From: an uncultured Flavobacteriia bacterium
GTDB taxonomy: Bacteria > Bacteroidota > Bacteroidia > Flavobacteriales_D > Crocinitomicaceae
Assembly: GCA_903873915.1 (NCBI GenBank)
Contig: CAIQQH010000040.1
Coordinates: 1 to 44,077, forward strand
Direction of reading: 5' to 3'
DNA length: 44,077 nt
In this document: piece by piece, positions 35,520 to 44,077 of the stretch
How positions within the stretch are numbered: the first letter of the stretch is position 1
Layout of the letters: every line of letters starts with the position of its first letter
Position numbers and translations under genes: made by a program
The notes under the pieces: generated by a model
Databases searched by the model: none
The model's input: the letters and a program-made list of their open reading frames with translations, nothing else
Told to the model about the DNA's origin: nothing

Positions 35520-36189
35520 GGCGATAGGTCAATTGAATGGATGCTTGCACTTTTGTCGCCAATTCTGCTGAAATTTTACCCGGAATCATGAGTGAATATA
35601 TCCCTTTCTCAAATGCATAGGTCAACCAATCGTCCATAAGAATGACAAGTTGAGGAATACCACGCTGCGGATTAACATCAAATGACAGGAAACGCACGGT
35701 TGCATTGGGTGCTAAATATCCTCCAAGATGGAATTCAAAGGGAAATTCCTTCCCTGTGGAATCGCGGTACAAACCTTCTGATTTTACATTGATGTAGCCG
35801 CTGTTCCATGCCCAATACATGCCGTTAATAGGGTCTAATGCACCTTCTAGAATACCAGAAACATTGCTCAAACTGTCTGTGCCCAATAGAAAATCGATGC
35901 GCACAGCCGCAGAATCTATTTCTCCAATAGATTGACTGGATGAATCTTCAAGATTAACGAGAGTAGTTGGCCAGTGCTTAATAAGCTTCCCATTCTCCGT
36001 TAAGGTGCGAAAATCACTGACATAGAATTTAATCGACTGAAAACTTATACGTCCTTCTGCGATAGTATATTCTTTACCCAATTCAATGGCTTGCGAACCA
36101 AGGCATGGAACAAAGCGAAGCACAGATTGATTAAACGCATTAAAGCAAATCAACACGAGGCAAAAGCATACAAATTTTGAAACAGTCAA
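35512..36189 (-). CDS. MbnP-like copper-binding family protein
   Basis: 225 residues with a signal peptide (residues ~3-20). The MbnP core is clear: FQSIKFYVSDFR (~50-61), IDFLLGTDSLSNVSG (98-112), ALDPINGMYWAWNSGYINVK (117-136) and FHLGGY (153-158). Trp126 and Trp128 lie in the MYWAW motif, and His154 is a likely metal ligand. The start is TTG at 36189; no in-frame ATG is available. The four-cysteine motif of classical MbnP proteins is absent: only one cysteine (Cys29) remains after the signal peptide. It starts 5 bases after the CnrX-like gene and overlaps the MbnH-like gene by 8. Confidence 0.85.
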   Translation of the reverse strand: MTVSKFVCFCLVLICFNAFNQSVLRFVPCLGSQAIELGKEYTIAEGRISFQSIKFYVSDFRTLTENGKLIKHWPTTLVNLEDSSSQSIGEIDSAAVRIDFLLGTDSLSNVSGILEGALDPINGMYWAWNSGYINVKSEGLYRDSTGKEFPFEFHLGGYLAPNATVRFLSFDVNPQRGIPQLVILMDDWLTYAFEKGIYSLMIPGKISAELATKVQASIQLTYRHE

Positions 36190-36194
36190 TGCAT

Positions 36195-36647
36195 TTATCT
36201 TTTATGTCGAGAAGGAGGACCATCACGTTGAATCACTTCTTCGAAATGTTCATTCAAGCGTTCGCGTTGTTCAGCATTGCAATAGGTCTTCAATTCATCG
36301 AAATAGGCATACAACAAAAATGCAATTTTTCTGTGATTCTCTGCAATGGCATTAACAAGTTCCTTTGCTTTCGTACTGTCCTCATTGTCTTTCAGAAAAA
36401 CGCGATAAAGCTGGTCGTGAAGTTGTTTAATTTGATCATTGAGGCGATGCATTTCCTTGTGATGATTTTGTTGAATTCGGTTAACTTCCTTTTCCTTTTG
36501 GCCTTTAATCCCCAGTTTTTCAGCAATATTTATTCTGTCTGGAGGCAGGTGTGGATGATCTGGTCTCAACAACAAAAAACAAAGTGTCACTATATTGATT
36601 ACTACCAATATAAGCAACAGCATTCTGTACATTTTCAGCGTTTTCAT
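36195..36647 (-). CDS. CnrX/Spy-like periplasmic metal-sensor protein
   Basis: 150 residues: a membrane anchor (~8-27), then a soluble helical domain. Histidines stand out: PDHPHLPPDR (His31, His33), NHHKEMHRLN (His62, His63, His67) and His77. This helical, His/Met-rich layout fits the CpxP/Spy/ZraP/CnrX family, whose members sense or bind divalent metals (CnrX senses Ni/Co; others Zn or Cu) or act as chaperones. Its position after a one-TM protein and a sigma factor suggests the CnrX role. TAATG overlap of one base with the upstream gene. Confidence 0.75.
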   Translation of the reverse strand: MKTLKMYRMLLLILVVINIVTLCFLLLRPDHPHLPPDRINIAEKLGIKGQKEKEVNRIQQNHHKEMHRLNDQIKQLHDQLYRVFLKDNEDSTKAKELVNAIAENHRKIAFLLYAYFDELKTYCNAEQRERLNEHFEEVIQRDGPPSRHKR

Positions 36648-36934
36648 TATATTGAATTATAGGGTAAAAAATAGGTGCTATAAATCGAATTGTCCTTGTT
36701 CGCGTTGATATTTTTTTGTTTTGTGCTGATTGCGAACACGTTGATGGAAATCAATAGCGCTAAGCCTGCGGCAGCCATCCAAACATGAGTACTTGGAAGC
36801 GTAAATGCTTTGACCTCCAAATGATTCGGAATATCCATCAGTTGATTGCGCAGACGGGCAGGCAAAGAACGCCCTTTGTTGAAAGGGTCGCGCTCCATCG
36901 CTTCATCTATCCAATGTTTTTTGTCCATGCTCAT
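36647..36934 (-). CDS. Small one-TM protein placed as an anti-sigma factor
   Basis: 95 residues: a charged N-terminal part (1-50), one membrane segment (~51-70) and a short periplasmic tail. It has no recognisable zinc-finger anti-sigma motif. By position between the ECF sigma factor (30 bases upstream) and the CnrX-like gene (1-base overlap), it corresponds to CnrY of the CnrYXH system, which holds the sigma factor at the membrane. The role is inferred from context and topology only. Confidence 0.6.
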   Translation of the reverse strand: MSMDKKHWIDEAMERDPFNKGRSLPARLRNQLMDIPNHLEVKAFTLPSTHVWMAAAGLALLISINVFAISTKQKNINANKDNSIYSTYFLPYNSI

Positions 36935-36964
36935 ATTGATGCCTTTAAGTTAAAAATATTGCGT

Positions 36965-37543
36965 TCACATTTCATTTTCTTGATAATAGCTGTGTAATTT
37001 TTGCTGAAGGTTTTTCCGAGCACGAAAGATTAAGGATTCTACAGCAGTGATCCTTAAGTTTAAAATTGTGCAGATTTCCTGTTGTGAAATACCTTCAATT
37101 TTATGCAATGTAAAGGCCAAGTGTTGTTTTTCAGGCAACTGATTTATTGCCGCAAATAGGACAGCTGATCGCTCCTTATTCTCCAACTCCTCCAACGGTC
37201 CTTGAGATGCAGCAATTAAACTTTCAGAGGCATTCTCATTGTCGATTGAAAGCATGAAGCCGAAGCGTTTCTTGCGCGAACGATTGCGAACATGTTCTTT
37301 GAATTTATTCACGGAAATTCGATAAATCCAAGTGGAGAGCTTTGATTCGCCTTTGAATTGAGAAATCGTTAAAAAAACGGTGGTGAATACCTCTTGTGTA
37401 AGGTCTTCCGCCTCCATCTCATTGCGCAGGAGTCCACGCAACAGATTGAAAACTTTCTCTGCATGCATCTCAATGAGCAATGAAAACTCCTTGTTGTCTC
37501 CTTTTTTGAGACGTTCAATATCAATGTGTTTTGTTTCGCTCAT
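36965..37543 (-). CDS. ECF-type RNA polymerase sigma factor
   Basis: 192 residues. Sigma region 2: HAEKVFNLLRGLLRNEMEAEDLTQEVF and the STWIYRISVNKFKEHVR segment. Sigma region 4: LPEKQHLAFTLHKIEGISQQEIC, then LNLRITAVESLIFRARKNLQQKL, a helix-turn-helix for -35 recognition. It lies 56 bases after the polyprenyl synthetase gene and heads a run of six closely spaced genes, so it probably controls its own operon. The upstream spacer holds no housekeeping TAnnTTTG box, which is consistent with another promoter type or with read-through. Confidence 0.9.
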   Translation of the reverse strand: MSETKHIDIERLKKGDNKEFSLLIEMHAEKVFNLLRGLLRNEMEAEDLTQEVFTTVFLTISQFKGESKLSTWIYRISVNKFKEHVRNRSRKKRFGFMLSIDNENASESLIAASQGPLEELENKERSAVLFAAINQLPEKQHLAFTLHKIEGISQQEICTILNLRITAVESLIFRARKNLQQKLHSYYQENEM

Positions 37544-37599
37544 CCGTAGAATACTTCAGATGACACTTTTAAGAAATCCTTGTGCACCTTGCTTGTGCG

Positions 37600-38568
37600 C
37601 TATGAAATTCTAACCATCAAATAATCTGCAAGAGCGATCAGTGGTTTTTTATTTACTTCAGGCAATTGAATTTGATCTAAGGCATTCATTGCGAAGTTAT
37701 AATGTGCCTGCATCTCCACTTCACAGGATTCTTTTGCACCAATTTGTGAATACAACTCTTTTGTTTGCGCTACTTTGAACACAGCATCTTGCTCTGAGGA
37801 CAATTCTGCCAGTTGAATTTTTTGTGCTGAATTGGCCAATTCCATGGCTTTTAGGTTGAGGAGTGTTTTCTTGTTTGAAATCACATCGCCACCTACTTGT
37901 TTTCCAAACTTTTCTGGATCGGCGTACAAATCGAGGATGTCATCCTGTATTTGAAAGGCGATGCCAATGTGCTGACCAAATTCATACAAGAGGTGTCTGT
38001 CCTCTTTGGAAGCATTGCCAATAATTGCTCCCATTTCTAAGGCACATCCCAACAAAACGGAAGTTTTTAATCGAATCATTTCCACATATTCAGAGATCGA
38101 CACATCATTTCGAAATTCAAAATCCATGTCCATTTGCTGTCCCTCACATACTTCAATGGCTGTTCTGTTGAAGATTTCCAATAGTGCTGGAAGATGCGTT
38201 CCTTGCTGCAACATCAAAAGTTGATAGGCCTTTACAAACAATACATCGCCAGAAAGAATAGCAATATTTTGATTCCAACGGGTATGCACTGTTTCCATAT
38301 TTCTCCGCAAAGGGGCTTCGTCCATGATGTCGTCATGGATCAAGGTAAAGTTGTGAAACACTTCCACAGCAATGGCGGCATGAATGGATTCGGTGCGATT
38401 TTTTCCAAACAACTCTGTCCCCATCAAGGTGAGGATTGGTCTCATGCGTTTTCCTCCTAGATTCATGAAATAACGCAGAGGGTCGTACAAATTTGACGGG
38501 GTATGCGGGAATTGAATTGAAGCAATTTCTTGTTCAATCAATGCAGTATAAGATTCGAGTGCGTGCAT
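37600..38568 (-). CDS. Polyprenyl synthetase family protein
   Basis: 322 residues from the ATG at 38568, one base overlapping the rfbA stop. First aspartate-rich motif DDIMD at 79-83, second DDILD at 209-213, and GGKRMRP near residue 38-44, i.e. a full trans-prenyltransferase joining IPP units. Product chain length (GPP/FPP/GGPP or octaprenyl) cannot be read safely. Likely supplies quinone, carotenoid or undecaprenyl precursors. Confidence 0.9.
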   Translation of the reverse strand: MHALESYTALIEQEIASIQFPHTPSNLYDPLRYFMNLGGKRMRPILTLMGTELFGKNRTESIHAAIAVEVFHNFTLIHDDIMDEAPLRRNMETVHTRWNQNIAILSGDVLFVKAYQLLMLQQGTHLPALLEIFNRTAIEVCEGQQMDMDFEFRNDVSISEYVEMIRLKTSVLLGCALEMGAIIGNASKEDRHLLYEFGQHIGIAFQIQDDILDLYADPEKFGKQVGGDVISNKKTLLNLKAMELANSAQKIQLAELSSEQDAVFKVAQTKELYSQIGAKESCEVEMQAHYNFAMNALDQIQLPEVNKKPLIALADYLMVRIS

Positions 38569-39431
38569 CAATGGTTAAGTAGATTCATCAAATAACTTCC
38601 GTATCCACTTTTAACAAGTGGTTCAGCGATTTGTTTGAGTTGATCGGCCGAAATGAATCCATTGCGGTAAGCCACTTCTTCAATACATCCAATTTTCAAT
38701 CCTTGACGCTCTTCGATCACCTGAACAAATTGTCCAGCTTGCATGAGTGACGAGAAGGTTCCTGTATCGAGCCATGCCGTTCCACGATCGAGCACAGCAA
38801 CTTTAAGTTCGCCACGACGAAGATACTCCGCATTGACATCGGTGATTTCGTACTCTCCACGAGCCGACGGCTTTAAGTTTTTGGCAATTTCCACGACAGA
38901 ATTGTCGTAAAAATAAAGACCTGGCACCGCATAATTTGATTTTGGATGTGTTGGTTTTTCTTCGATAGAAACCACCTTCATTTGAGCATCAAATTGAACC
39001 ACACCGTAACGTTCAGGGTCACTGACATGGTAGGCATAAACAACACCACCATTGGGATCATTGTTTTCTTTCAAGAGGTTGTCCATTCCTACACCATAAA
39101 AGATATTGTCACCAAGAATGAGGGCTACCTTATCGTCACCAATAAATTCTTCACCGATCACAAAGGCTTGCGCCAAGCCATTTGGAATCTCTTGTACCGC
39201 ATAGGTAAATTGACAGCCCAACGCTTCTCCATTTCCCAACAACTTTTCAAAATGGGGCAGGTCGTGTGGTGTCGAAATAATTAAAATCTCACGTATACCG
39301 GCACTCATCAAAATGGATAAGGGGTAATAAATCATTGGCTTATCAAACACCGGCATCAATTGCTTTGATACAGCCAAGGTCAAAGGATGCAATCGGGTTC
39401 CTGAACCACCTGCTAGAATAATTCCTTTCAT
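38568..39431 (-). CDS. rfbA: Glucose-1-phosphate thymidylyltransferase
   Basis: First enzyme of dTDP-rhamnose synthesis (dTTP + glucose-1-P). 287 residues, normal. [19 protein letters not shown] is the nucleotidyltransferase signature, with [35 protein letters not shown] and RGTAWLDTG typical of RmlA. The other rml genes are not adjacent. 27 bases after the RND transporter gene. Confidence 0.95.
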   Translation of the reverse strand: MKGIILAGGSGTRLHPLTLAVSKQLMPVFDKPMIYYPLSILMSAGIREILIISTPHDLPHFEKLLGNGEALGCQFTYAVQEIPNGLAQAFVIGEEFIGDDKVALILGDNIFYGVGMDNLLKENNDPNGGVVYAYHVSDPERYGVVQFDAQMKVVSIEEKPTHPKSNYAVPGLYFYDNSVVEIAKNLKPSARGEYEITDVNAEYLRRGELKVAVLDRGTAWLDTGTFSSLMQAGQFVQVIEERQGLKIGCIEEVAYRNGFISADQLKQIAEPLVKSGYGSYLMNLLNH

Positions 39432-39458
39432 AGCGTCAATCGATTGAAAATAGGTTCG

Positions 39459-42152
39459 TTATTTTTCTTTGGTATCATCACCATTGTCTGGCTTGACATC
39501 ATCAGGCAACTGATGGTGTGGACCAAGATCTTCATCTGTTGAAAGTTGTAGATCTGACCAATCCACCTCACTGTCCTCCGTGTAGACATCGAAATAAGGT
39601 TCTTCAAATACTTTGGTCGTCAGACTTCGTTCAAGTGACAGAAGTAAGGATGGGAGAATCAACAGGTTCGTAATCATCGCGATGAGAAGTGTCACTGAAA
39701 TGAGTAAGCCCAAAGCTTGTGTTCCCCCAAATTGAGAGAACAAGAACACGGAGAATCCGCAAAACAAGACAATCGATGTGTAAAACATTCCAAGACCTGA
39801 CTCCCGAATGGCAATGAGAACACATTCTTTCAGGGTCCACTTCTTCAATTTCAATTCCTGTCGGTACTTGGCCAAATAGTGAATGGTGTCATCAACAGAA
39901 ATACCGAGTGCGATGCTAAACACCAACAGTGTTGATGGTTTCAACGGAATCCCTAACCATCCCATAATCCCTCCCGTCACGATCAATGGGACAAGGTTCG
40001 GCACCATGGCTACAATCACCATACGCCATGAACGGAAAAGAATTGCCATCAAGATTGAAATGGAAACAATGGCGAAGAGCAAACTGGAGAAGAGGTTATT
40101 CACCAAATAGCGCGTTCCCTCAGACGCCACTACAGATGTACCCGTCAATGTTATGTCAAAATACTCCTGATCGATGGCTGTCCGAAGCTTTTTCTTGAAT
40201 TCAGGCTTTTTGTAATAGGCCTTAATGAGATCCGGGTCACTTTGAAACTTAAACTGCAAATCAGAATTTCCTTTTGCTATCGCATCCGTTAAGGTGTTGT
40301 ACACTCCCGAATAGCCGTAGACCAGAGAGTCAATGTATCCTGTTTTGCCTTTTTCAACCAATGCATACAAGCGCTCCAACTGTGGACGGTCAGGATTCAT
40401 GATGCTATCGATTTGGCTTCGAATCAAATCAACCTTATCCGCTACTTCATACGAACCTATGTCCTTCATTTGACAACGCACGCGCAATGTGGTATGCGTC
40501 GTGTCCAGCAATTCCTTCACAGACAAGGCGCCGCCATTTACATTCGACACCTCAAAATTGTCAAGGTATTTCTTCAAACGTTTTCTGTCGCGGTTGGCAA
40601 TGAGCTCATATTTATCAGGGTCATTTCCATAATACGCCATGTTAACCACTTTGATGAAATCAACAATGGAAATACTTTTGGAGAACATGGTATCTTTTGC
40701 ATAATTGAGTTGCACTTGCTCGATGCGCTCAAGCGTTGACCGCTTCATCAAACGACCTTGCTCCTTGTAATCAATCATGACCTCAAAAGGAATTGAACCT
40801 CCGAAATTCCTTTCAATGAATTTTAAATCGAGGAGAATAGGGTCTCTTTTCGGTAAATCACTGGTGACATTTCCAGTTGCTTCAACACGTAGAATTCCGA
40901 AAACACTCACGACAATAATCAACACAGTCGTTCCGTACACCCACTTGCGTTTGTACTGTGTGAGGTGCAAAATTCCACGAATCAGACCAGAAGCAAACTT
41001 TCTATCCAAGTGTTTAAGGTGGCGTTCTTTTGGTGTTTTTGAGAACGACAAGAAAATAGGGAGGATACACAGGGAGATCACAAACACCATCATCACGTTA
41101 ATGGATGCCGAGATTCCAAACTCCATGAGTTTTTGAGAGTTCGTAAATGCAAAGGTCAAGAAACCAAGAGCCGTTGTAAAGTTTGTAAGGAAGGTCGCAG
41201 TTCCAATCTTTTGAATCACTCGTGAGAGACCTTTCATTTTATTCCCATGCTCCTTGATTTCCTGATGGAACTTGGTCATGAGGTAGGTACAGTTTGGCAC
41301 ACCAATGACAATCATAAGAGGCGGGATCAAGGCCATCAAAATCGATAAGCGGAATCCTAAGAAGCCCATCGTACCCATGGCCCAAATTACTGCGATTGTC
41401 ACCACAGCTAAACACACAATAATTACCCGGAATGATCGGAAGAAAATATAGAGTAAAAGTGCGGTAACGCTTAAGGATAGTGCGATGAAAATGTACATCT
41501 CACTTTGAATACGTTTACCAATAATCACCCTTAAGTGCGGCAAACCGGCGTAGTGCATCTTGCCAAAATAGGGTTGATACGACTCCGCCAACTTTTCAAT
41601 ATCCAAGACAACCTTCGATTTTTTCTGGTCACTTAAATAACGTTCATCAACACTCACCATCATCAGCGACACGTGCGTTTCATCGTTGTACAACAGCTTC
41701 TGATAGACAGGATTTGATTTTATTTCTTGCTTTATGGAATCGATGGATTTTTCGCGATAGGTGGTATCACTAAATACCTTTTGAACATCAAACCTACTTT
41801 CCTCTTTGTTGTTTTTGATGGTAAAAAGAGTCGCTTCAGAGATGACCGATTGTACACCATCGAATTGAAGAATTGAATCACCGAGTTCCTTCCATTTCCT
41901 GAAGTTTGTTTCGGTGTATAATTTTTTCGTTTTAATCGCTATGACCAATGTCCCGCCATCTTCCCCAAAGCGCTCCTTGAACAACATATAGTTCTGTGTT
42001 GTAGAGGATGATTTAGGCAAAACGAATCCGTACTTGTTTTCAAGTTTCAATCCAGTGATGGCATAATACCCAAAAAACACTGTCAGGAGTGTAATGACAC
42101 CCAAGATGAAAAAACGATTCCGAAGAATGAAATTTGCTATTTTACGCCACAT
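39459..42152 (-). CDS. RND/MMPL-family transporter
   Basis: 897 residues. The first helix (FFILGVITLLTVFFGYYA) precedes a ~170-residue periplasmic loop; then two blocks of membrane helices, the second after another loop, with 12 segments in all. Typical MMPL sequence: LLFRSWRMVIVAMVPNLVPL, GIPLKPSTLLVFSIALGISV then DDTIHYLAKYR. Such transporters export lipids, hopanoids or other hydrophobic compounds; SecDF-type is less likely. The tail is very acidic (EDSEVDWSDLQLSTDEDLG). Cargo unknown; probably a membrane-lipid role given its neighbours. Confidence 0.85.
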   Translation of the reverse strand: MWRKIANFILRNRFFILGVITLLTVFFGYYAITGLKLENKYGFVLPKSSSTTQNYMLFKERFGEDGGTLVIAIKTKKLYTETNFRKWKELGDSILQFDGVQSVISEATLFTIKNNKEESRFDVQKVFSDTTYREKSIDSIKQEIKSNPVYQKLLYNDETHVSLMMVSVDERYLSDQKKSKVVLDIEKLAESYQPYFGKMHYAGLPHLRVIIGKRIQSEMYIFIALSLSVTALLLYIFFRSFRVIIVCLAVVTIAVIWAMGTMGFLGFRLSILMALIPPLMIVIGVPNCTYLMTKFHQEIKEHGNKMKGLSRVIQKIGTATFLTNFTTALGFLTFAFTNSQKLMEFGISASINVMMVFVISLCILPIFLSFSKTPKERHLKHLDRKFASGLIRGILHLTQYKRKWVYGTTVLIIVVSVFGILRVEATGNVTSDLPKRDPILLDLKFIERNFGGSIPFEVMIDYKEQGRLMKRSTLERIEQVQLNYAKDTMFSKSISIVDFIKVVNMAYYGNDPDKYELIANRDRKRLKKYLDNFEVSNVNGGALSVKELLDTTHTTLRVRCQMKDIGSYEVADKVDLIRSQIDSIMNPDRPQLERLYALVEKGKTGYIDSLVYGYSGVYNTLTDAIAKGNSDLQFKFQSDPDLIKAYYKKPEFKKKLRTAIDQEYFDITLTGTSVVASEGTRYLVNNLFSSLLFAIVSISILMAILFRSWRMVIVAMVPNLVPLIVTGGIMGWLGIPLKPSTLLVFSIALGISVDDTIHYLAKYRQELKLKKWTLKECVLIAIRESGLGMFYTSIVLFCGFSVFLFSQFGGTQALGLLISVTLLIAMITNLLILPSLLLSLERSLTTKVFEEPYFDVYTEDSEVDWSDLQLSTDEDLGPHHQLPDDVKPDNGDDTKEK

Positions 42153-42225
42153 GGTGGTTAATTCTTTTACACTTTAAGAGGTTAAAAGTAAAAATTAATA
42201 TGGAGAAATAGGTATTAAGGCTTCT

Positions 42226-44077
42226 TTAAGGATGCAGGTCCTCCGCAAGCCATTCGAAGAACTCGCGTTGCCACAACAAACCATTCTGTGGGCTTTGCAC
42301 CCAATGGCCTTCTGTCGGAAAGGACAAATAACGGCTCTTAATGCCTTTCAATTGAGCGGCTTGAAAGGCCTGAATCCCTTCACTTTCAGGCACTCGAAAG
42401 TCCATTCCACCGTGAATTACAAGAATCGGGGTGTTCCAATTTGCGACATAGTTGTGTGGACTATTTTTCTCGTAATTGGCTTTATTTTCTGGCAACCAAT
42501 AAGGACCGCCGTGATCCCAATTCGCGAAAAACAATTCTTCAGTGGTGCCGTACCAGCTCTCTAAGTTGAACAAGCCACAATGTGAAACAAATGTTTTAAA
42601 GCGGTTTTGATGAATGCCTGCGAGCATATAGACCGAATATCCACCATACGAAGCACCAACCGCTCCGAGTCGCTCTTTGTCCACATACGACTCTTTCGTT
42701 GCTGCGTCAATGGCAGACAAGTAATCACGCATGGCTTGTCCTCCCCAATCTTTTGAAATGGCATCGTTCCATTCTTGACCAAAGCCCGGAAGACCTCGAC
42801 GATTTGGCGCCACCACAACGTAACCTTGTGAAGCCATCAAGGCCAAATTCCATCGGTACGAAAAGAACTGACTCACCTGACTTTGTGGCCCACCTTGACA
42901 GTACAAAAGTGTTGGGTACTTTTTATTCGGATCAAAATTCGGAGGCAAAACCATCCATACCAACATCTGCTTACCATCCGTTGTTGTCACCCATTTCTCC
43001 TGAACCTTCGGCATAACAATCGTGGAGAGTATATCTGCATTTGACTTCGTGAGTTGTGTGACCTTATCCTTTGATTTAATCGATACCGCATAAAAATCAG
43101 TCGGAGCAACCATCGATTGACGGCCTGCGTAAATTACATCCCCAAAAATTGAGATGCTGATGTAGTCGTATTGTCCTGTGGTCACCTGACGGATTTTCTT
43201 CGTTGCCAGCTCCACTTCGAAAATGTGCTCGGTCCCTTTCGTCGGCGAAATGAAATAAATCATTTTCCCAGAAGGATGCCAGCAAAAACTGCCCACCGTG
43301 ATGTCTATGTCAGCGGTCAAATTTACTACTGCCCCATCCGCCTTGCGCAGCATCAAATTGTTTTTGTCCGCTTCAAATCCGTTGCGTGACATGCTGAGCC
43401 AAGCCAAATCACCTTGGGGAGAATAGGCTGGATTGTTATCGTACCCTTTATTCGATTCTGTAAGGTTTATGGTAGTTTGCGTCGCAATGATATATTCGTA
43501 TAAATCACTGTTTGTGCTCAAAGCGAATTCCTTACCTTGAAGTTTTTTGGACGTATAAATAACTTTCTTCGAATCAGCACTAAAACAAAATTGATCCGTT
43601 CCACCAAATGGAGGAAGTACGCCATCAAATACCTCATCGCGTTGAATATCAATCGCCTTTTGATAGATCACAGGCAAGCCATTTTCATTCATGATTTGAT
43701 GAAGAAAAAGATGGCGGCGCTTGTAATCGTCATAATGATCCCAATGGCGGTACATCAAGTCATCCTCAATGCGTGCATTGGCCTTGGGCAAATCGGAATA
43801 TTTCGTTGTGACATCCCCACGCACCTCTATCGCTTCAATGGTCAATGCGTAGGTCTCATCGGGCGACAAGCGAAACCCTTCGATCTCAATCGATTTAAAG
43901 CGAGAAACTGTGCGAATGTTTGTCCCATCGGCATTGATTTTTCGAATTTGAAGTCCATCATCGCCGTTTGACATGAACCATATGACATTGTTTTTTCCCC
44001 ATTGCGCTTCCATTTCAGAAACTGTCGTATTGGTCACTTGTCTAGAAACACCTGTTTTCACATCAAGAATAAATAAA
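42226..44077 (-). CDS. S9 family prolyl oligopeptidase-type peptidase (N-terminus off the right edge)
   Basis: At least 616 residues. The frame runs to the right edge with coding-like sequence (LFILDVKTGVSRQVT), so the N-terminus, including any signal peptide, is outside the window and the GTG at 44061 is not the true start. An N-terminal WD40/beta-propeller-type region precedes an alpha/beta-hydrolase domain with nucleophile GASYGGYS (coded at 42634-42657), HGGMDFRVPESEG (Asp) and EGHWVQSPQN (His). Family: dipeptidyl peptidase IV / acylaminoacyl-peptidase. Substrate unknown; probably exported. 73 bases before the RND gene. Confidence 0.9.
   Translation of the reverse strand, partial: LFILDVKTGVSRQVTNTTVSEMEAQWGKNNVIWFMSNGDDGLQIRKINADGTNIRTVSRFKSIEIEGFRLSPDETYALTIEAIEVRGDVTTKYSDLPKANARIEDDLMYRHWDHYDDYKRRHLFLHQIMNENGLPVIYQKAIDIQRDEVFDGVLPPFGGTDQFCFSADSKKVIYTSKKLQGKEFALSTNSDLYEYIIATQTTINLTESNKGYDNNPAYSPQGDLAWLSMSRNGFEADKNNLMLRKADGAVVNLTADIDITVGSFCWHPSGKMIYFISPTKGTEHIFEVELATKKIRQVTTGQYDYISISIFGDVIYAGRQSMVAPTDFYAVSIKSKDKVTQLTKSNADILSTIVMPKVQEKWVTTTDGKQMLVWMVLPPNFDPNKKYPTLLYCQGGPQSQVSQFFSYRWNLALMASQGYVVVAPNRRGLPGFGQEWNDAISKDWGGQAMRDYLSAIDAATKESYVDKERLGAVGASYGGYSVYMLAGIHQNRFKTFVSHCGLFNLESWYGTTEELFFANWDHGGPYWLPENKANYEKNSPHNYVANWNTPILVIHGGMDFRVPESEGIQAFQAAQLKGIKSRYLSFPTEGHWVQSPQNGLLWQREFFEWLAEDLHP

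Noticed and set aside
36177-36662. Hydrophobic plus-strand frame over the CnrX-like gene
   Set aside because: It is antisense to a well-supported gene with a coupled neighbour on both sides; the hydrophobicity comes from the mirrored codons.
44059-44061. GTG as the true start of the S9 peptidase
   Set aside because: Coding-like sequence continues in frame to the window edge (LFILD before it), so the start lies outside.

Overview
The window is about 44 kb of densely packed chromosome from a Bacteroidota bacterium, most likely a member of Flavobacteriales. I base this on the gene order rpsL-rpsG-fusA-rpsJ-rplC-rplD-rplW-rplB, three proteins ending in type IX secretion (T9SS) type A sorting domains, Bacteroidota-type promoters (TAnnTTTG at -7), A-rich leaders instead of strong Shine-Dalgarno sites, and families typical of the phylum (DUF5686 with CarboxypepD_reg, LuxE-like ligase, YHYH protein). 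A Crocinitomicaceae/Fluviicola-like source is possible but is only my impression. No tRNA, rRNA, transposase, phage gene or CRISPR array is visible.

Layout. 1-5748: the minus-strand str/S10 ribosomal operon with its promoter; rplB runs off the left edge. 5859-8138: a heptamer tandem repeat, a T9SS cargo protein and pdhB. 8139-14955 (plus): etfBA, a bifunctional-nuclease family gene, a nucleoside-type permease, a LuxE-like ligase, a half-size TauE/SafE protein, an M20 amidohydrolase and a small lipoprotein. 14952-21319: recQ (minus), then tatC, a DUF5686 outer-membrane protein and lptB (plus). 21379-25437: two small lipoproteins, an Omp85-type barrel and an MlaFE-like ABC pair. 25531-29041: SprT-like protein, mannose-1-phosphate guanylyltransferase, a plug-only TonB-receptor-like protein and fabD. 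29139-32892: a large T9SS protein, a secreted protein with a probable frameshift, and an odd lipoprotein with membrane segments.

The most interesting region is 33061-37543. Six minus-strand genes lie almost end to end: an ECF sigma factor, a one-TM protein placed like an anti-sigma factor, a His-rich membrane-anchored CnrX/Spy-like sensor, an MbnP-like copper-binding protein, an MbnH-like di-heme peroxidase and a T9SS-tagged YHYH-domain protein. A rho-independent terminator follows directly. This looks like a self-contained metal (probably copper) sensing and handling cassette: a CnrYXH-like regulatory module joined to an MbnP/MbnH pair and a His-rich secreted protein. The parts are known families; the combination is the candidate for a new system.

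37600-44077: a polyprenyl synthetase, glucose-1-phosphate thymidylyltransferase (rfbA), a large RND/MMPL transporter and an S9 peptidase cut by the right edge, all on the minus strand.
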